Assembly (NCBI GenBank): GCA_020746875.1
Contig: JAGTJL010000009.1
Coordinates: 434,001-498,000, forward strand
Reading direction: 5' to 3'
Length of the DNA stretch: 64,000 bases
DNA from: Rhexocercosporidium sp. MPI-PUGE-AT-0058
Lineage: Eukaryota; Ascomycota; Leotiomycetes; Helotiales
Shown here piece by piece: positions 1 to 10,755 of the stretch (positions within the stretch are counted from its first letter, which is position 1; every line of letters begins with the position of its first letter). The notes beneath the pieces were generated by a model. The model searched no databases and was not told the DNA's origin. It saw nothing but the letters and a program-made list of their open reading frames with translations. Position numbers and translations under genes: made by a program.

Positions 1-2158
1 ATTTCATGATGCTTGCTAGAGGGCCAGCATTATTTGTTGGCTCTGCTGTTGATGTTGGTGGGTGGCGAGCACCTGCAGAAAGTGGTCGCTCGAGACTCTT
101 CAGACTTCTCGAATCATCATCCAGAGTAGCGTACGGCGAAGGTTGAGGAACGTCTCCTCCGTGCCCCTGTTTCGTAGGAGTATTGGTACCCGTCTCTTCG
201 GTATCACTGGCATAGCTCTCCGAGAACGTCCTCCCGGAAGGAGCGCTGGAATTGGCACCAGTGAGCTCAGCCCATCCCCAGCTCGCCATAGTTCCGACCA
301 AGCCATTTTCTCTCCTTGCCTTCTCAACTCGGCCCAAGCCCTGCCAGTCAAGAAACAGCAAACAGCTCGTTCGCAGAGGTACCACTCCATCATTGACAAC
401 ATTCGAGTAAATAGTCCTATTCCTGAACTTCTTCAACACGACATGAGCGGGCCCAGTTGGTAAAATTCTCAGCAAAGGTTTCGATTCTGGCGCAGTCTCT
501 CCGTCAATCTTCTTGTGTGCACTCTCTCCGATTCCACCAACAATCGCACCCCATCCACTCCTAGCAATAGTCGGTGCTCTCCAAGTCAGACCTAGATCCT
601 GCCCAGTCCGACCCACTAGACCAAAATCCAGAGCAAATTTAACATACATCGGATTCTCATTACTCAATCCTAAAAAGGGTGAAGCAAGAGAAATGAAGTT
701 GATAGGCTCGATCTTGTCGAAGAATTCTGGAGAGTGTTTCTGTATGTAAGCGACCGCATATGTTTGGATCAACCCGCCTAAAGAATGACCGATAAAACTG
801 ATACCGGTGATTTTATACGCCAGTTTCTTCTCCGCATATGGCGCCTTGATGATAGAGCTATGATCATGGGTAGATGGTCCAGAATCCTTGCCTGTTGATT
901 TTGCTGCTGGGCGATCTGGCTTGATAGCATGCGACAAAGCTTCAACAGTGGACTTTTTGGTTACCGGCTTGTACGGTTGATCTGGATATGTCATCTGGAG
1001 GACGTATTTCGCCAGTCTTTTTCCTAGGTACTTAATACCCCTTTCCGTCCGAACAGAATTCCCGGAGAAGCCTCGAACAATCACTTCCTCCTCATCTTCG
1101 CTCTGATCTTGTTCTTCCTGTGCTGGCGTAGTATCATCTGTGGCATTTCCCTCGGCATTTACAGTCTCGGCGGCTTTCCTTTCCTTTCTCTTCTTCGCTT
1201 TCCGTATCCTAGCATCAACCTTGGCCTTCTTAGCAGCTTCGTCGATACTCTCTTTCAAGAACAGCATATCGGCGCCAAGATTGCTGTGCAAACCATGCGT
1301 CAAGACCACCAAGTGCACCTTCTTCTGCCTTTTCGTCCTATGTCCCTCTCCTTCTCGCGTCTTTCCCTGAAGCACCGGCTTATCCGTCCCGTCTTTTCCC
1401 TTATTCTCCTGATCCCCCGCAACATCATCTTCAACATCATCCCACTCCGGCATCCGCGGGGTATTCCACAAACTCGCCGTATCATCCACCTTCACTTCGA
1501 GAGATTTACTGAACACGCCCTTGGCCAGCCCACTATTTCCATGTACACGTCCGTGCCCATCCTTCGATCCCCCTGCAACATGTTGATGATCGCTGACCTG
1601 GCCCGGTTGGCTCTGCGGTCCAGTACCAGTTGACGTTAACGAGCTCGCAAAGCCCAGAGCTAGACTCTTCTCATCGCGCCCAAGCAAGATCTCATAGTGG
1701 ACAGCAGCGGAATTCGAGAAGATAACTTGGCTCGACACTTCGATGATCCAGCTCACACTCTTCCACTCCTCCTCTGTATCCTCTCCCTTTCCCTCCCCAT
1801 TCCCCCCTCTCACAGGACTCCTTCCCTTCCCCGCCGACTCCCTCACGCTCTCCGGCACATTCAACTTGACAGTAAAGTTCCCCCCTGCTTTCAAATTCGG
1901 TTCGAACTCTGGTACGCCGTATATCCGCGGATTTTCAAACTTCCCGTTCGGGTGGAATGTCGCGGGGTATGCGGCGGTATAGAGGGTGTAGGGCCCATGA
2001 ACGAAGGCAGCGCGTAAAGCGATGGCGGAGGTATTCTTTATCTTGAGATGAAGATTGTGAGGGGAGGGGAGGATGCGGTCGTGTGCCGGCGTGTAGGTCA
2101 CCGTGTAGCGTACTACTTCGCCGATTTTGACGCTGCCTGTTTGGTGGAGGAGGAGCAT
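1..2158 (-). CDS. ROG1-type putative lipase / serine esterase (DUF676), 3' end beyond window
   Basis: One open frame of about 719 codons starts at the ATG at 2158 (context CCCAAAATG) and is still open at base 1, so the C terminus is missing. It has the hallmarks of the fungal ROG1/YDL109C lipase family: an N-terminal beta-rich region, a LTHGLHSNLGADM block, the nucleophile elbow IGHSLGG with the presumed catalytic Ser at residue 459, and a NDGVVPLRTSCLLFLDW block that normally carries a catalytic-site Asp. The family is known for monoacylglycerol/phospholipid hydrolysis and for affecting lipid homeostasis; the substrate here is inferred. A low-complexity insert with many Lys, Glu and Ala residues lies before the lipase core. 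No intron is needed in the visible part. Confidence 0.88.
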   Translation of the reverse strand, partial: MLLLHQTGSVKIGEVVRYTVTYTPAHDRILPSPHNLHLKIKNTSAIALRAAFVHGPYTLYTAAYPATFHPNGKFENPRIYGVPEFEPNLKAGGNFTVKLNVPESVRESAGKGRSPVRGGNGEGKGEDTEEEWKSVSWIIEVSSQVIFSNSAAVHYEILLGRDEKSLALGFASSLTSTGTGPQSQPGQVSDHQHVAGGSKDGHGRVHGNSGLAKGVFSKSLEVKVDDTASLWNTPRMPEWDDVEDDVAGDQENKGKDGTDKPVLQGKTREGEGHRTKRQKKVHLVVLTHGLHSNLGADMLFLKESIDEAAKKAKVDARIRKAKKRKERKAAETVNAEGNATDDTTPAQEEQDQSEDEEEVIVRGFSGNSVRTERGIKYLGKRLAKYVLQMTYPDQPYKPVTKKSTVEALSHAIKPDRPAAKSTGKDSGPSTHDHSSIIKAPYAEKKLAYKITGISFIGHSLGGLIQTYAVAYIQKHSPEFFDKIEPINFISLASPFLGLSNENPMYVKFALDFGLVGRTGQDLGLTWRAPTIARSGWGAIVGGIGESAHKKIDGETAPESKPLLRILPTGPAHVVLKKFRNRTIYSNVVNDGVVPLRTSCLLFLDWQGLGRVEKARRENGLVGTMASWGWAELTGANSSAPSGRTFSESYASDTEETGTNTPTKQGHGGDVPQPSPYATLDDDSRSLKSLERPLSAGARHPPTSTAEPTNNAGPLASIMK

Positions 2159-2910
2159 TTTGGGCAAGGTGGGATGTGAGATGTTGTCTTACTCGCTTTC
2201 TAGATGGGAGTGGCGAGAAGCGGTGTGATTTTGAGTATTTTATTGGCTTTTTATGAAGCCATGTTGGATTCGAGGCAGAGCAGTAGGTTCAGCTCTGTCG
2301 TGTGAAGAGTGTGGGAATGTCCGGGTTGATAGGTCGTTCATTTGTTCCTAGTGATCCGGTGAGTGTTGTAGCACGAGGCACGCGGGCATCACCCACCTAC
2401 GTCGTCAAGACGCTAAGGAAATACGGATCCGAGACGGCGGGTCCGGTCCGAAGTGCATCCGTCGCTTGCATTGGCATCGGTTGGCTCAAATCGACTTCTG
2501 TCTCAAAAGATGGGATATCAGAATGCCATATGTCTTTCTAGTGAGAATTAATTCCTTCTGCATACGTGATTCTTCATTTCCAAACGAAACATAAAAATCG
2601 TTAACAACCATTTGCAATAGTTACAAATAATAACACCGAAAAACGGAGCGGAAGAGTCATGGTTCAACTCACACTAAGACTCAGTGAAGTCATACTGAGT
2701 TGAGAGGATCTGTTGGAACGGTTCGGTGATCCAAGTTGCGAGTAAAATTTAACAAATAAAACCTGGTTCCAGTTTCCAAGCAATACGATACCTTCTACAG
2801 CATCACATGTGGCAGCGTACCTAATGCAGATTTTCGTTCGGTTTTTTCTTTTCTTATTTGCTTACAAGCGACACTCATTCCAGAAATGTAAGTCAGAAGA
2901 AACAAGCACA
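2159..2910. other. Intergenic, no gene seen
   Basis: This holds the 5' flank of the lipase gene and the 3' flank of the deformylase gene. The short open frames show no family resemblance. A weak imperfect inverted repeat (CAACTCA ... TGAGTTG) lies near 2680-2705. Confidence 0.5.
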
Positions 2911-3996
2911 TCAGTTAAAGACAACAGTCTTATGCCCATTAAGCAACACCCTCTTCTCCGTAACCCACTTAACCGCATTCGCCAACACCTTACTCTCAAC
3001 ATTACTCCCCTCGGTCGTCAACCCCTTGGGACTCAGCCCATGATCAACCCTCACAACATCCTGCTCAATAATAGGCCCCTCATCCAAATCACTCGTCACA
3101 AAATGTGCCGTGGCACCGATGATTTTCACGCCCCGGTCGTACGCCTGGTGGTACGGCTTCGCGCCCTTGAATGACGGCAGGAAGCTATGGTGAATATTGA
3201 TGATCTTGCCTGACATGGCTGTGCACAGCGAGGGGGAGAGGACTTGCATATAGCGCGCCAGCACGATGAGATCTATATTGTTCTCCTTGACGAGGGAGAG
3301 GATCTTGGCTTCCTGGTCCGCTTTTGTGTCTGGTGTGATGGGGAGGTGGTGGAATGGGATGTTGAAGGATGCGGCGAGGGGCGCGAAGTCCGCGTGGTTG
3401 GAAATTATGAGTGGGACTTCGATTTTGAGTTGTGAGATGGACTGTCGGAAGAGTATGTCGTTTAGACAGTGGCCGATCTTGGATACCATGATGAGGACGC
3501 GGGGTTTCTGGGCGGTGGATGAGAGCTCGAAGGACATGGACATGGATTTGGCTGTTTCTTCGAATGATGTCCTCAGTTGCTCGACGTCAATCTTGCTACT
3601 TGCTTCCGTTGCGGCGGAGGCTTCAACTTGAGCAAAGTGAACACGCATGAAGAATGTCTTTGAAGTTGGGTCGCCGAATTGTTGCGAATCGACGATGTTT
3701 AGATTATGCTCTGCCAGAAATCCAGTGACCGCATGTACGATACCAGGCCGATCGGGACATGACAGAGTCAAGATATATTCATCAGCGCTGACCATCTTGA
3801 TAGCACGGGATTTCTTGGTTCGGGGTGTTGCAGATGATGCTGAAGCGAGATGCCGTGCACAAAGTTTTTGAGGATGCGAGAGGATCCTTTGAATGGCTTC
3901 GGTTGCCCGCAATTGGCGAGGAAATAGTAGAGTACTGTTTTTAGTGGACAATCCGCTCACTCGTATGCAGAGGCCAATTCGTATCTTACTCGCCAT
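2911..3996 (-). CDS. purU: Formyltetrahydrofolate deformylase (PurU), probably mitochondrial
   Basis: The single exon encodes 361 aa. The enzyme hydrolyses 10-formyl-THF to formate and THF in one-carbon metabolism. Residues about 72-160 form the ACT-like domain (ILTLSCPDRPGIVHAV). Residues about 165-350 form the formyl-transferase fold, with N267 and H269 in INIHHSFLPSFKGAKPYHQA and D305 in TSDLDEGPII, which match the Asn-His-Asp set of this superfamily. Compared with the bacterial enzyme (about 280 aa) there is an N-terminal extension of about 65 residues rich in Arg/Ser/Ala and poor in acidic residues, which looks like a mitochondrial presequence. The alternative start at Met68 (MVSADEYIL) would give a cytosolic form. 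The ATG at 3996 is the first in frame. Family assignment is firm; localisation is inference. Confidence 0.93.
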   Translation of the reverse strand: MASKIRIGLCIRVSGLSTKNSTLLFPRQLRATEAIQRILSHPQKLCARHLASASSATPRTKKSRAIKMVSADEYILTLSCPDRPGIVHAVTGFLAEHNLNIVDSQQFGDPTSKTFFMRVHFAQVEASAATEASSKIDVEQLRTSFEETAKSMSMSFELSSTAQKPRVLIMVSKIGHCLNDILFRQSISQLKIEVPLIISNHADFAPLAASFNIPFHHLPITPDTKADQEAKILSLVKENNIDLIVLARYMQVLSPSLCTAMSGKIINIHHSFLPSFKGAKPYHQAYDRGVKIIGATAHFVTSDLDEGPIIEQDVVRVDHGLSPKGLTTEGSNVESKVLANAVKWVTEKRVLLNGHKTVVFN

Positions 3997-4608
3997 TGAT
4001 CTATGGGATGTCTATCAAATGCCATTCGTGCGTGCTAGGGAAAAGTTTCCTCCTAAAATTAGTCATAGCCACACGTGACGTGTTGATTTTAGGCTCGGGT
4101 AAATGTGGATATATTTTCAGGAGAGTGAGTTGTCGTCCCACTCTCGCTCTCACTCCATTCAGCTATAACGCTGTAATAGCTCCAGTACATTGGGTCGAGT
4201 GGCTGATCTTCCATCGCCTATAATGTCAGGAAGTTCACAGAATAGCTGAAAATTTGGCCTCGCTTAAGGTTTTCTCACAATGACCAAAAAGTCTCATGTT
4301 CAGTCTGATGGAGTTGCTTATTGCGTCAAGTAGAAGCCAGGGCTCAATTGTACTTAATTAAAACAGTACATTGACTATGCAGAATGTGACGCATTCTGGA
4401 TGCTCATCCATACCAATCGGAGACGAATTGTGTCTCTTTCGAAAGGGAGCCAGCTGGGCGACGAAGATGTGGGTATAGCTATGCAATAAACGCAGCTCAA
4501 AAATGTAGGCTCAAATTCATCCAGTCCTAGATCTGGATTTTGTCGCAGCAAAGTGAGATGGCGAATTGATCTAGCTCGGCGGAAAGAATAATTTGGTGGC
4601 AAGTATCT
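3997..4608. other. Intergenic, no gene seen
   Basis: This is the 5' flank of the deformylase gene and the 3' flank of URC4. It has no recognisable coding or RNA feature. Confidence 0.5.
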
Positions 4609-6267
4609 TCAAAATACCGTTCCGTCGCTTAGAATAGCAATTGGTGGGCACTGGGTATTTGGACGTGAGATTTCGGCCATTTCTCTTCCTCCCTTTGCAA
4701 TGTTAGCTCGATGACTGCCAATGCAATAAAAGGGGGACTTGCCTTCCAACTACCAGCTTCCAACATCTGGGGTAAAGATAATCTATCAGGCCCCTCTAGA
4801 TCCAACTTCTTGTTGACATCCTCAAGTAGCAAGTCCAGAAAGCCAACAGTTATAGCTCGCCACTCAACAACCACATCATCATCTGGCGTAAACATTGGCA
4901 CGACTTCCACACTTGCCTTTCCACTCTTAGCACCCTCTTCTTTGAAAGTCGCCAGACCCCTCTTTTCATCCTCTGGCTTCAAGGTAAGCAATCCCGTATC
5001 AATGAAAAGTCCTCCATTGCGGTACTCGGGCAGGCCAGTCATAAGATCCGCACCAGCGAAGTGGACGCCCATGAGTTTCGTCATCGGTTGCATAAGCGAG
5101 TAGCAAAGCCATTGTGTGAGCTTGTGGAAGGGGACTATGGTTTCCCACGGAGCGGTTGTAGGCGTCACAGGAAGAGTGGAGAGTGGCCATGCATCTCCTA
5201 AAGAGGTGTTGTCCAGAGTCGTACGTGACGGTGGCCAGATTGGTGCAAGTCCATCGATAAGTACTGACCAGAGAGTTGGAAGAGGGACGATAGGGATAGA
5301 GGAGGCTTGTGTTGTTGGGTGAGAGATGAGATAGTCTGCCTTGTTAGCAAAGAGTACTTGAAAGGGAGGCATGAAAAATACCAAGCATATTTCCAGGTCT
5401 AGCATCGGCGCCAAATAATGCTTGATTGTTCAATGCATCAGCCAATCTGATCAGGAGGCCTGTCCGGCCTTCCAATCCAGCAATTGGATTTTGCTCCGAA
5501 ACCTGGAGTCCCTCGGCCATGATCTCAACTGTCAACGTTCTTAAACCCTCTCCGTCAACTTGGTGTGGCTGGCTCTGGTTGCTGCTAAATTTTCCATCCT
5601 TGAACATCTCCAAGCTTGCAATTGCTAAACCCTCGCTACGTCGATATGTCTTCCCATTCTCCTTGCTCTTATATGACCAAGTGTTTCCTGCACCAGCATC
5701 TAGAAGGACGGAAACCAGGAAGAGATCCAGCAGTCTCCGACAACGCTCCGAACGATCGGTTTCAGTCTCACTCCCCCAGCTTTTCTGCATCTCTGCAATT
5801 CTGTCTCGCCCACCAACATTGAAATGTTGCCATCGTCCGTGGGGAGGGATTTTCGCATAGTCTGGGGAGAAGTCGCGCTGTCTTGATTAGCCCTTGCCCC
5901 ACTCAATACCCTATGGAGCAACACGCATGGAACATACCTTGATTATAGATACAACAAAGCGAGTTGTATTCTCAAACTTTTCCATATCGACATCGAAATG
6001 ATTTAGTTGATTCTTCTTTGCCTTCTGCATTACGATCGAGCAGCGTTCTCTGACGGCGCCAATGCTCCTCAAATATCCTGCAGCATCAACATGCGGGTCT
6101 GGAGCCTTTGGCATGGGGATCTTGGGGATATTCGGGCCCATCTTGGTGAAAACTGGTGTGTTTGGAGATTTGAGAGAGGATTGCGAAGATGTTGAGGCGT
6201 TTTCGAGAGAATTGCCCGAAGTCGAGGATCCGGATTTGGGTTTTTGTTTGCGAGAGAAGAGACCCAT
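4609..6267 (-). CDS. URC4: URC4/urg3 uracil catabolism protein (DUF1688)
   Basis: Four exons give 500 aa: 6267-5938, 5877-5382, 5335-4743 and 4692-4609. Conserved DUF1688 blocks are present: a dAAxYLRSxxAVRERC block near the N terminus, GRWQHFNVGGRDRI at the start of exon 2, DARPGNMLDYL across the second intron, and the C-terminal GGRE...RP...PPI...SDGTVF, which ends at the stop. URC4 acts in the reductive-independent (URC) uracil degradation pathway of fungi; its exact reaction is not settled. The last intron (4742-4693) has the donor AAG|GCAAGT and so appears to be of GC-AG type. An alternative GT donor four bases downstream (A|GTCCCC), with the acceptor at 4689, also keeps frame but has a poor consensus. 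Without this last splice the frame would end in an unrelated tail. The start at 6267 gives a Gly/Ser-rich leader before the domain. Confidence 0.9.
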
Positions 6268-8921
6268 GATGGAAAGGGAAGGAGGGGTAACGCGCAGGTG
6301 AAGAGTGGGTTGGACTGATCGGTGAGGTGAGGTGAGGGGTTGGGTTGGTTGGAATGCGGGCGGAGGCGCGCGAGCGAGCCAGCAGATTAAGTCGTGGAGT
6401 CAAGGGATTGGCTTATCGTGGATGCGGTGCGCAGTTGATAAGGATTGCTTGGGTGGGAGGGGATGCGATGGATAGGATAGCGATTGAGCTGTGTCTTGCG
6501 TTGCGCTCCACCAGCTCTCGGGGTTTTGGTTGAGCAGTTGTTCGAGTATCACCTCTGCTTTTGAAGGAATCTGGATGGCAGGGCTGTGACGATGTATTTG
6601 TTCGGAGGTTTGGAGGGATCTGCAGGGCGAGAAAGGGAGAGGGAGAGGGAGAGGAGGGAGAGTGTTGGCTGTTGGCTGTTGGATGGGCTGGCAGCCAGCC
6701 GATTGGTGTACGATTCAGGGGCAATGGAATTTCAAGGAAAAGGGACGGCGCGTGGAGGGGATGTGTGATGCGCAGTGCCGTGCCGTGTTCGAGGTGAGTT
6801 TGGAAAGCAAGGGAGGGGAGGAAGAGAGTTGAGATGTTGCTTTGCTTTGCTTTGCTTTTCTTTGCTATTGACGTCGTCGGACGGTTTGTTTACTGCAGAT
6901 AAGATACAACGAGAATGGGAAAGAGGAGTGAGGGGAGGGAGGGGAGGGGAGGGAGATCAAAGGAGGAACACAATTGAACTACGGACTAAATCCACAACAA
7001 TGACTGGGCCGGCCCAAGGTGAAAATGCTCGGAGGAGTAGGGGGGAGGAGGGAGGAGGGAGGAGGATGTCTCCTCCTCCCTCGAGGTGAAGATTTCATCC
7101 ATTTACTTCCACAAAGTACAAGTAATATCGGGACCATGTCCTCATCCAGCCCCCACCAGCAGCCTCACCTGCACGATGCCTGCATCTCCACCTGCACCTC
7201 ACCCGACAGAGAAGCTGGTTCCTGTCATGTCAATAAACTAGAAGCACCATGCGGCTTTCCCATTGGCTACCTTCCTTCTAGACCACCCCCTTTTCCTAGT
7301 GCCCGCCTTGGTGCATCCCCTTCGGCTCCTCTTGCAGTCTGTCAGGTCGCTTTTCTGGTTTTATCCGGCTTCGTGGAACTTCTCCCCGCGAGTAGGGTCC
7401 AATCCACTCGCTGCAGGCAGACAATTGGACGGCGGGCCTGCTGTCGTTCTCCAGGATTGTTGGATCCAGTTCGTTGACTTCCAAAGTTACCCGAACACAG
7501 AGTCCGTGAACCACATCTTGGCATCCTTTACGCTTCGAAAAGTCGGTAGAAGGTGCTGTGTGTCTCTCAATTTATTGCCAAGATAGCCTTAAACACCTGG
7601 TGCAAATACCGACACACAGGTCTTTGGGAAAGGTCAACCCATGGGATCAGAGTCAGGGGCCCGATGCAAGACTCCACTTCGGGATTGTCTCAGATCAAAC
7701 CTTGAATAGCGTGTGTGTACTCTGTAGTTGAAGGCATCTTTCTCGCTTGCAAAGCTTGTGGACTAACAGACCATGCATGACCCGGGAAAGTTAAGCCTGT
7801 GTTGAAGGAGGAGATGGTGCGTTTTGATCCGAAGGTCCCAGAGTCGCGAGTAGGGAGAAACTCATCCTTGAACAGAGGTACTATCAAAATGTTACCTGGG
7901 GCATGGGCTGTCTCCGAGAATGCAGTCACCCAGGTCGTTCACTACAACAAGACAACCATAAAGAATGACAGCATCTACACTCTAGATCTGAGCTTCACGC
8001 TGTATCCTAGCAGTATTCAGTCAGGCCATGGACGAGCTAGTCTCGTTAGATATATCTACTCCGCTACTGTATCTCGGACCTGCGGCTTGATACTCTTGGA
8101 CTGATTCAGCTACGAAGAATGAATCAAGTATCGGAGGGTTTTGAGAAAGGTCTCATTCAAAAGTATCTATCACTACGTTCGACGTAAGTAAAGCACTTGT
8201 AATCAGATATTCTGCATCATTTGGCCTTTACTCGTTCTTCGGTGAACACAGTTGGGACATTGGAGTTCCTTTTAAACCCCATTCTAATGAACTCTTGTTT
8301 ATAGCCGAATAAACCTAAGAAGATGTACAAAACCATTGAAGAGATTGAACCGTTCCCAAAAACGCAAGGGACACAAAGGAATTCAAGCGCAAGTGGGAAG
8401 AAGAAGAAACATGCTCGGGATGAGATACCCTAGACGTCCTGCCATTCCAGGAAGTCGTTGCGGAAACAGGATCGAGAACTGCATGGCAAGCAAAATATAG
8501 AAGGCCGATTTGATTACGATATTAAAATAAAAGCACGCTATATGTAAGGAACTCTTACATATGGGTGTTGGGTGTTATGAATCTATCTGTCTGCCCGAGA
8601 TTAAGACCAAGTTCGAAAACTATGATTTTGGGTGCGTAGTGGGTTATTCAAGTACATCTTCTGGAGTTTTTGAAAATGCTACTCCTTCTGTCTGGGCGGA
8701 AAACTTTCCTACAATCATATTACTCAACAAAAGAAGCTTTTGTCTATTATCAAGCTATTTTTTCTAGATGAGCATTGTCTACCTTAAGTCAAGTCGAAAA
8801 ATGAAGGTTGAGGTCACCAAAATTCGCTTGGCGCACGTGGCTTCGCGATGCATACTTGTAGCATCGCGACATCTGGCTCTTCCAATCTTCTTTGCTTCAT
8901 TCCCTCGCTCCCAACACCATA
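6268..8921. other. Gene-poor stretch with purine- and G-rich tracts
   Basis: No gene is supported. It contains GA tracts at about 6630-6662 (GGGAGAGGGAGAGGGAGAGG), repeated TTTGC units at about 6838-6860, and G-run clusters at 6932-6954 and about 7036-7062. Frames at 7690-7929 (minus) and 7799-8104 (plus) lack an ATG start and match nothing I recognise. The end next to 6267 should hold the URC4 promoter, and the end next to 8921 the GPI19 promoter. Confidence 0.5.
6932..6954 (+). repeat. G-run cluster with G-quadruplex potential
   Basis: Five consecutive runs of three or four G are separated by single A residues (GGGGAGGGAGGGGAGGGG and one more run). This satisfies the usual four-run G-quadruplex pattern with very short loops. 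It lies about 670 bp upstream of the URC4 start, on the strand opposite the gene. Confidence 0.6.
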
Positions 8922-9668
8922 ATGCCTTCTTCATCCTCCGACGAAGATGATGCAATGTTCCAGTCCCACTACCGGGGCGACTCATCATCAAGCTCATCAC
9001 CCTCGCCACCAGCCCTCCAGCATAATTTCTTCGCGCCGCCCTTCTACGGCCGCCCTCCAACACCTCTCCCTCCCTCTCCATCTCTCACCTCCCTCCTTCG
9101 ACCATCTCGCCCTACAACCCCCGACACCTCCGCCGACGAACTAGAACCCGTTCCCCGCGCATCACCGAAAGTCCCAACCTACGAATATTATGGCTTCGTG
9201 CTGTACTTGTTCTCGTCCCTCACCTTTCTGATGTACCTTCTCTGGTCCTACCTACCCTCCCCATTCCTCCGCGCGCTAGGTATAACCTACTACCCCGATC
9301 GCTGGTGGTCACTGGCCATACCGTCGTTTCTGGTTATGCTACTGGTGTACATCTACGTGGCATTGGCGAGCTACAATACGGGATATCTTACTCTTCCGTT
9401 GAGTAGCATTGAGACGATCATTGATGATGCTGCGAATGTGGCTACGATTGATGGGAAGGGGAGGCAGGCTGCGAGTAATGTTTCGAAGGAGAAAGAGAGG
9501 GGAAGGGAAAGGAGAGAGCGATCTGAGAGGGGAGAGAGGACAATCAAGGATTGGAGGACGCTTTGGAGTCAAGGGACGGATGCTGTGATGGATGTTCCAT
9601 TAGGAGGCGTGTGTGAAGTCCTCTATGGCGAGTTCAGAGAGGATACAGATGATGATGAATTGTCATGA
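8922..9668 (+). CDS. GPI19: PIG-P / GPI19, subunit of GPI-GlcNAc transferase
   Basis: The single exon encodes 248 aa. PIG-P is a small ER-membrane subunit of the complex that transfers GlcNAc to phosphatidylinositol, the first step of GPI-anchor synthesis. The PIG-P domain starts at YEYYGFVLYLFSSLTFLMYL (first membrane helix), followed by a WSYLP...LGITYYPDRWW loop and a second helix (LAIPSFLVMLLVYIYVAL). This is the two-helix hairpin with the conserved YYPdRWW signature. The N-terminal ~80 residues are Ser/Pro-rich and disordered. The C-terminal region is charged and rich in Arg/Glu. The start at 8922 (MPSSSSDEDD) is the first ATG in frame; Met12 is a possible alternative. Confidence 0.92.
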   Translation: MPSSSSDEDDAMFQSHYRGDSSSSSSPSPPALQHNFFAPPFYGRPPTPLPPSPSLTSLLRPSRPTTPDTSADELEPVPRASPKVPTYEYYGFVLYLFSSLTFLMYLLWSYLPSPFLRALGITYYPDRWWSLAIPSFLVMLLVYIYVALASYNTGYLTLPLSSIETIIDDAANVATIDGKGRQAASNVSKEKERGRERRERSERGERTIKDWRTLWSQGTDAVMDVPLGGVCEVLYGEFREDTDDDELS

Positions 9669-10755
9669 TTTTGGCTTCAACAATCCAGAAGAGACAGTTA
9701 TACACACCACATCACAGAGGGGAAGCTACATCAATGCCCTGGGGCCGGCTTGAAAGTCAACCCCTCCGTCTAGTCTTCTTCCCATGGGCTTAAGATTGTT
9801 TGGAAGTCCAGACCCACTGCACTGCTTCGACTTCGTTTGCCCCATCTGGCGTAAAAGCCAACTCATTAGCCACTGCAAGCTTCTTCTCCATCGTCCGGAA
9901 TATGGACCAAACGTTGTCGCAAGATGAATGCTTCAGCAAAATATTTCTTGTTTGATATGAAAGGTTGTGATATTGCTTCAAGGCAGGCCCCAGGATCATG
10001 TCCTCTATAGTCATTTCAGGAGGGCTTGTTTGCAACCAGCCAGATGTCAGACGGGTCGAGAATACTGACGAGTATCAATACTCGAGTGAGGATGTACTAC
10101 AAGGAGCACTCGGGACCAAGCATTGTCCGGCTCTGCAAGCGCGAAATGACAGCTAGAGGTAGCTGTTCTAGGAAGTTCAATGAGCAAAATGTCCCCTATG
10201 GTTAACTTGTTTCATGGATGCGGATGGTTGTAGAACAGATTGTGATTGTTCTAAGCCAGGGGTTGGAAACATAGATTCTGTAAAGACCTCTGCCTCGAGT
10301 CTCTTGGGATAGAAATGAGAGTATCGTGTAGTCAGCATAGTCGAACAATTCTGTCGGCAAAGATATCCTTGAAGAGCCCGACTAGAGTCCCGCCTCTCAA
10401 ATTTTACAACAAGAAAAAGGCACTATTCGAGCGGGAAACAAGCTCTAATACAATAGCCATGCCCAATGCAATTGAGTTTTCCGTCACATCTCATCTCACA
10501 TACCATACGAAAAATTTCCCTTCAAATACGCGAGCACAAACGAGGAAGAAAAGGGGGTGCCATCTACAGCTCTGAAGCGACTGGACAATCGAAATACTTT
10601 CTATCAAATGCGCTACAGTACTCTAAGTACAACAACGATTTCCATGTCTTTCAATGAGCTTTTACTTTGAATCGACATTTATTTGATCAAAGTCGGCGGA
10701 CTGCTTTGGAGAGACACACCAGGTCTTCGATTGGCACCTACTCAACTGTTACAAG
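9669..10755. other. Intergenic with a degenerate fragment
   Basis: Apart from the F-box-like remnant at 9790-10090 nothing coding is supported. The stretch lies between GPI19 and the dead 2EXR gene. Confidence 0.4.
9790..10090 (-). pseudogene. Possible F-box-like gene fragment, frame-shifted
   Basis: Reading the minus strand, one frame gives SILDPSDIWLV, which resembles the end of an F-box (ILsfLDPsDIW). The neighbouring frame continues with QTSPPEMTIEDMILG and stays open to a stop at 9790 (81 codons from the first possible start). The first part ends at a stop just after the switch, so a one-base shift is needed to join them. There is no upstream ATG or complete F-box. This may be a decayed 3' part of an F-box gene, or coincidence. 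Confidence 0.3.

Noticed and set aside
7690..7929. 79-codon minus-strand frame with protein-like composition
   Set aside because: No ATG, no plausible upstream exon found, and no family match; left as unexplained.
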